NCBI GenBank assembly: GCA_021845155.1
Contig: JAKBSB010000068.1
Location: 1 to 6,793, forward strand
DNA length: 6,793 nt
Direction: 5' to 3'
Origin: Thermoplasmata archaeon
GTDB taxonomy: Archaea > Thermoplasmatota > Thermoplasmata > Thermoplasmatales > Thermoplasmataceae
Each line of letters opens with the position of its first letter. Positions within the stretch are counted from its first letter, which is position 1. This document shows positions 5,492 through 6,793 of this stretch, one piece after another. Under the pieces are notes generated by a model, which had not been told where the DNA came from, ran no database searches, and worked only from the letters and a program-made list of their open reading frames with translations. A program made the position numbers and the translations under genes.

Positions 5492-5572
5492 GCCGAGGTG
5501 GCCCAGCGGTACGGCGCCAGACTTGAGATCTGGTTCCCTTGTGGATCGGGAGTTCGAATCTCTCCCTCGGCG
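5492..5572 (+). tRNA. tRNA-Ser (anticodon UGA)
   Basis: The 81-nt class II tRNA decodes UCA. Acceptor strands GCCGAGG (5492-5498) and CCTCGGC (5565-5571) pair fully. The D stem is GCC/GGC with a GG-containing loop. The anticodon stem CCAGA/TCTGG encloses CTTGAGA, which places TGA at 5524-5526. The long variable region at 5534-5547 can form a 3-bp TCC/GGA stem. The T stem GGGAG/CTCTC carries the TTCGAAT loop. The discriminator is G5572, which with the long variable arm supports serine rather than leucine (which would have A). CCA is not encoded and no intron is present. It follows rpl15e by 13 nt, so it probably matures by RNase P cleavage from a joint transcript. Confidence 0.95.
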
Positions 5573-5584
5573 CTATCATTGGCT

Positions 5585-5630
5585 GTGTTTAATTTCAATA
5601 AAATAAATGTTAATTATTTAAGTGAATACC
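5585..5630. terminator. AT-rich convergent region, likely transcription end for tRNA-Ser and the TauE-type gene
   Basis: The space between tRNA-Ser and the stop of the minus-strand exporter gene is very AT-rich. It has T-runs on the plus strand (TTTAATTT near 5587) and on the minus strand (TTTATTTTATT near 5596-5608). Archaeal RNA polymerase terminates at T-rich tracts without needing a strong hairpin, so a bidirectional terminator is plausible. No stable GC stem was found. Confidence 0.3.
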
Positions 5631-5657
5631 TACCCCGAAATGGGAATGTGTTGCTGA

Positions 5658-6455
5658 TCAGAGGTGCAACACCACACTATAGTTCTGGTACATAATATAG
5701 AAAGCGACAATTATAACAATTATGGCAAATATCTGTGTAAGCCTTCTTTTGGGCACCTTTCCGGCGAGTCTTGCACCAAACCATCCACCAAATATCCCAC
5801 CCGTGATGAACAATGCCGAGATCAAAAGGTCCAGATCACCACTGATGGCGTATCTTGCCGCAGTTATAACGCCGAAAGTTCCAACTGCCATAAGAGATGT
5901 TCCCACAGCCTGAATTATATTCAGTCCACCACCGAAAAGGAGACCCGGCACTATGAGAAAACCTCCACCTATTCCAAAATAACCGGAAGCAAATCCCACA
6001 ACCAGTCCAGTTAGAATAAGGATTAAAAGAGACCTGGAAGACTTTACTATTTTTCTCTCTACCTGCGATAGGTCTATACATTTCCTTTTCAGCATGTATA
6101 TCGCGATCCCGATCATCAGAAAACTGAAAAAGAAAAGGAGATCATGTCCCGGAGTCAGGAGTCCTAACTCAGAACCGGCAAGAACACCTGCGATTCCGGG
6201 CAATGTGAACTCTATTCCCACTTTATAATTGACATGTTTCTTCAATGTATGAGGTACAAGGTTTATGTATGAATTAATTCCAACAGCCAGTGCAGTTGTT
6301 CCAATTACAATATGAGGATGATCGAAACCGACAAAATATATCAACAGCGGGATGGCAAGTATAGACCCACCTCCCCCAATCAATCCCAGCGAAAACCCCA
6401 CAAGTATACCGGAAATTATTGAAAGAATAAACTGGATTTCAGTTATTGTATACAT
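5658..6455 (-). CDS. TauE/SafE family (DUF81) sulfite/anion exporter-type membrane protein
   Basis: This 265-aa integral membrane protein belongs to a family with members that export sulfite, sulfoacetate or related sulfur anions; many others are uncharacterised. Two related halves are visible. The first opens with TM1 and the motif GLIGGGGSILAIP at residues 24-36. The second opens near residue 143 with GYFGIGGGFLIVP at 158-170. About seven or eight hydrophobic segments can be drawn, roughly 8-24, 30-44, 48-66, 81-100, 105-123, 143-160, 181-202, 207-230 and 239-256. The largest hydrophilic loop, at 122-141, is basic. The ATG at 6455 is preceded by AGGTGA on the minus strand, which overlaps the stop of the DsrE-like gene 7 nt upstream. 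The two are therefore an operon, probably translationally coupled. That neighbour makes a sulfur substrate more likely, but this is inference. Confidence 0.88.
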   Translation of the reverse strand: MYTITEIQFILSIISGILVGFSLGLIGGGGSILAIPLLIYFVGFDHPHIVIGTTALAVGINSYINLVPHTLKKHVNYKVGIEFTLPGIAGVLAGSELGLLTPGHDLLFFFSFLMIGIAIYMLKRKCIDLSQVERKIVKSSRSLLILILTGLVVGFASGYFGIGGGFLIVPGLLFGGGLNIIQAVGTSLMAVGTFGVITAARYAISGDLDLLISALFITGGIFGGWFGARLAGKVPKRRLTQIFAIIVIIVAFYIMYQNYSVVLHL

Positions 6456-6458
6456 TAT

Positions 6459-6464
6459 TCACCT
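6459..6464 (-). promoter_or_regulatory. Shine-Dalgarno site of the TauE-type gene, overlapping the upstream stop
   Basis: On the minus strand this reads AGGTGA, three bases before the ATG at 6455. Its AG is shared with the TAG stop of the DsrE-like gene (6465-6463). This arrangement fits termination-reinitiation coupling. Confidence 0.55.
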
Positions 6465-6792
6465 AGAAAGTTATGACCGAATAACCGTCCTGAATTCTGG
6501 CATCAGCTTCCACTGCACCGTAAACCAGTTCAATTCCTGGAAATATGTCATCCCTGGTAAGTCCTTCCCCCGCCATGCTTACCTCACATATTTTTATGGG
6601 AATTGATAGTTTTTTCAAACTTTCTACCTGTTCCATGAATTGCGGAGAACTTTTCTGTCTTTTATTTGCGGCCTGTGCTCCCCTGCCCAGAAACATAAAT
6701 TCCACGGTAGCCTTTGCGTTTCTTACAGCGTTTGCAGCGAAGTTGAATGCTACCATTTCATTATTTATATTTTCCTTACCAGTTATGAGCAT
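6463..6792 (-). CDS. DsrE-like (COG2044-type) sulfur-relay family protein, at window edge
   Basis: The minus strand reads 109 codons from an ATG at 6792 to a TAG. The fold type is DsrE-like: NEMVAFNFAANAVRNAK (10-27) is the first helix, and VEFMFLGRGAQAA (30-42) is strand two with its glycine turn. IPIKICEVSMAGEGL (64-78) contains Cys69 at the position of the family's sulfur-carrying cysteine. YGAVEADARIQDGYSVITF is the C-terminal strand pair. Family members carry persulfide sulfur between proteins or are annotated as predicted peroxiredoxins. The ATG at 6792 may be the start, but family members usually have a few more residues before the first strand, so the true start may lie outside the window. 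It sits 7 nt upstream of the TauE-type exporter and shares its operon. Confidence 0.75.
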   Translation of the reverse strand: MLITGKENINNEMVAFNFAANAVRNAKATVEFMFLGRGAQAANKRQKSSPQFMEQVESLKKLSIPIKICEVSMAGEGLTRDDIFPGIELVYGAVEADARIQDGYSVITF

Positions 6793-6793
6793 A

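Noticed and set aside
5492..5572. Reading the class II tRNA as tRNA-Leu (GAG)
   Set aside because: The five-pair anticodon stem CCAGA/TCTGG fixes the loop as CTTGAGA, giving UGA. The discriminator is G, as expected for serine rather than leucine.
5664..6014. 116-codon plus-strand ORF opposite the TauE-type gene
   Set aside because: The composition (Ser, Thr, Cys, Lys, His rich) is that of the complement of a membrane-protein gene, with no start signal.

Overview
The window is archaeal. It encodes ribosomal protein L15e, an RFC large-subunit clamp loader, the archaeal form of the wybutosine enzyme TYW1, and a Pop5-like RNase P protein. TATA boxes lie about 22-31 bp upstream of several start codons that have no Shine-Dalgarno sequence. 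Moderate GC content, AGA/AGG-rich arginine codons, leaderless first genes and an acyl-CoA dehydrogenase suggest the Thermoplasmata, for example a Thermoplasmatales member. That placement is inference, since no marker in the window fixes the genus. Most of the content is housekeeping. No CRISPR array, insertion sequence, integrase or toxin-antitoxin pair is visible.

Layout. (1) Bases 1-239, minus strand: the N-terminal 79 codons of an ABC-transporter ATPase, cut by the window edge. (2) Bases 240-416: a divergent promoter region with a perfect 17-bp palindrome just upstream of the ABC gene's TATA box. (3) Bases 417-1373, plus strand: tyw1, carrying both iron-sulfur cysteine triads. (4) Bases 1374-1586: an intergenic stretch dense in inverted repeats, with the next promoter at its right end. 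(5) Bases 1587-4424, plus strand: a probable operon of an acyl-CoA dehydrogenase, a free-standing tRNA-binding (Trbp111/EMAP-type) domain and the RFC large subunit. (6) Bases 4421-4711, minus strand: a compact RNase P Pop5/Rnp2-like gene that overlaps the end of rfcL tail to tail by 4 nt. (7) Bases 4882-5572, plus strand: rpl15e followed after 13 nt by tRNA-Ser(UGA). (8) Bases 5658-6792, minus strand: a two-gene unit of a DsrE-like sulfur-relay protein and a TauE/SafE-type anion exporter, with the upstream gene at the window edge.

How the genes fit together. Information-processing genes dominate: tRNA modification (TYW1), tRNA binding, tRNA 5' processing (Pop5), a tRNA gene, the ribosome (L15e) and replication (RfcL). 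Pop5 beside L15e recalls the conserved archaeal exosome superoperon, where L15e, Rpp30 and Pop5 genes cluster. Here the two are divergent and no Rpp30 gene lies between them. The sulfur-type pair at the right edge is a separate unit. First genes of units mostly look leaderless, while internal genes carry AGGTGAT-like ribosome-binding sites. The observations most worth a second look are the palindromic operator candidate at 279-295, the unexplained inverted-repeat element at about 1381-1530, the DsrE-TauE coupling, and the rpl15e-tRNA-Ser linkage. I see no clear evidence of a wholly new multi-gene system.
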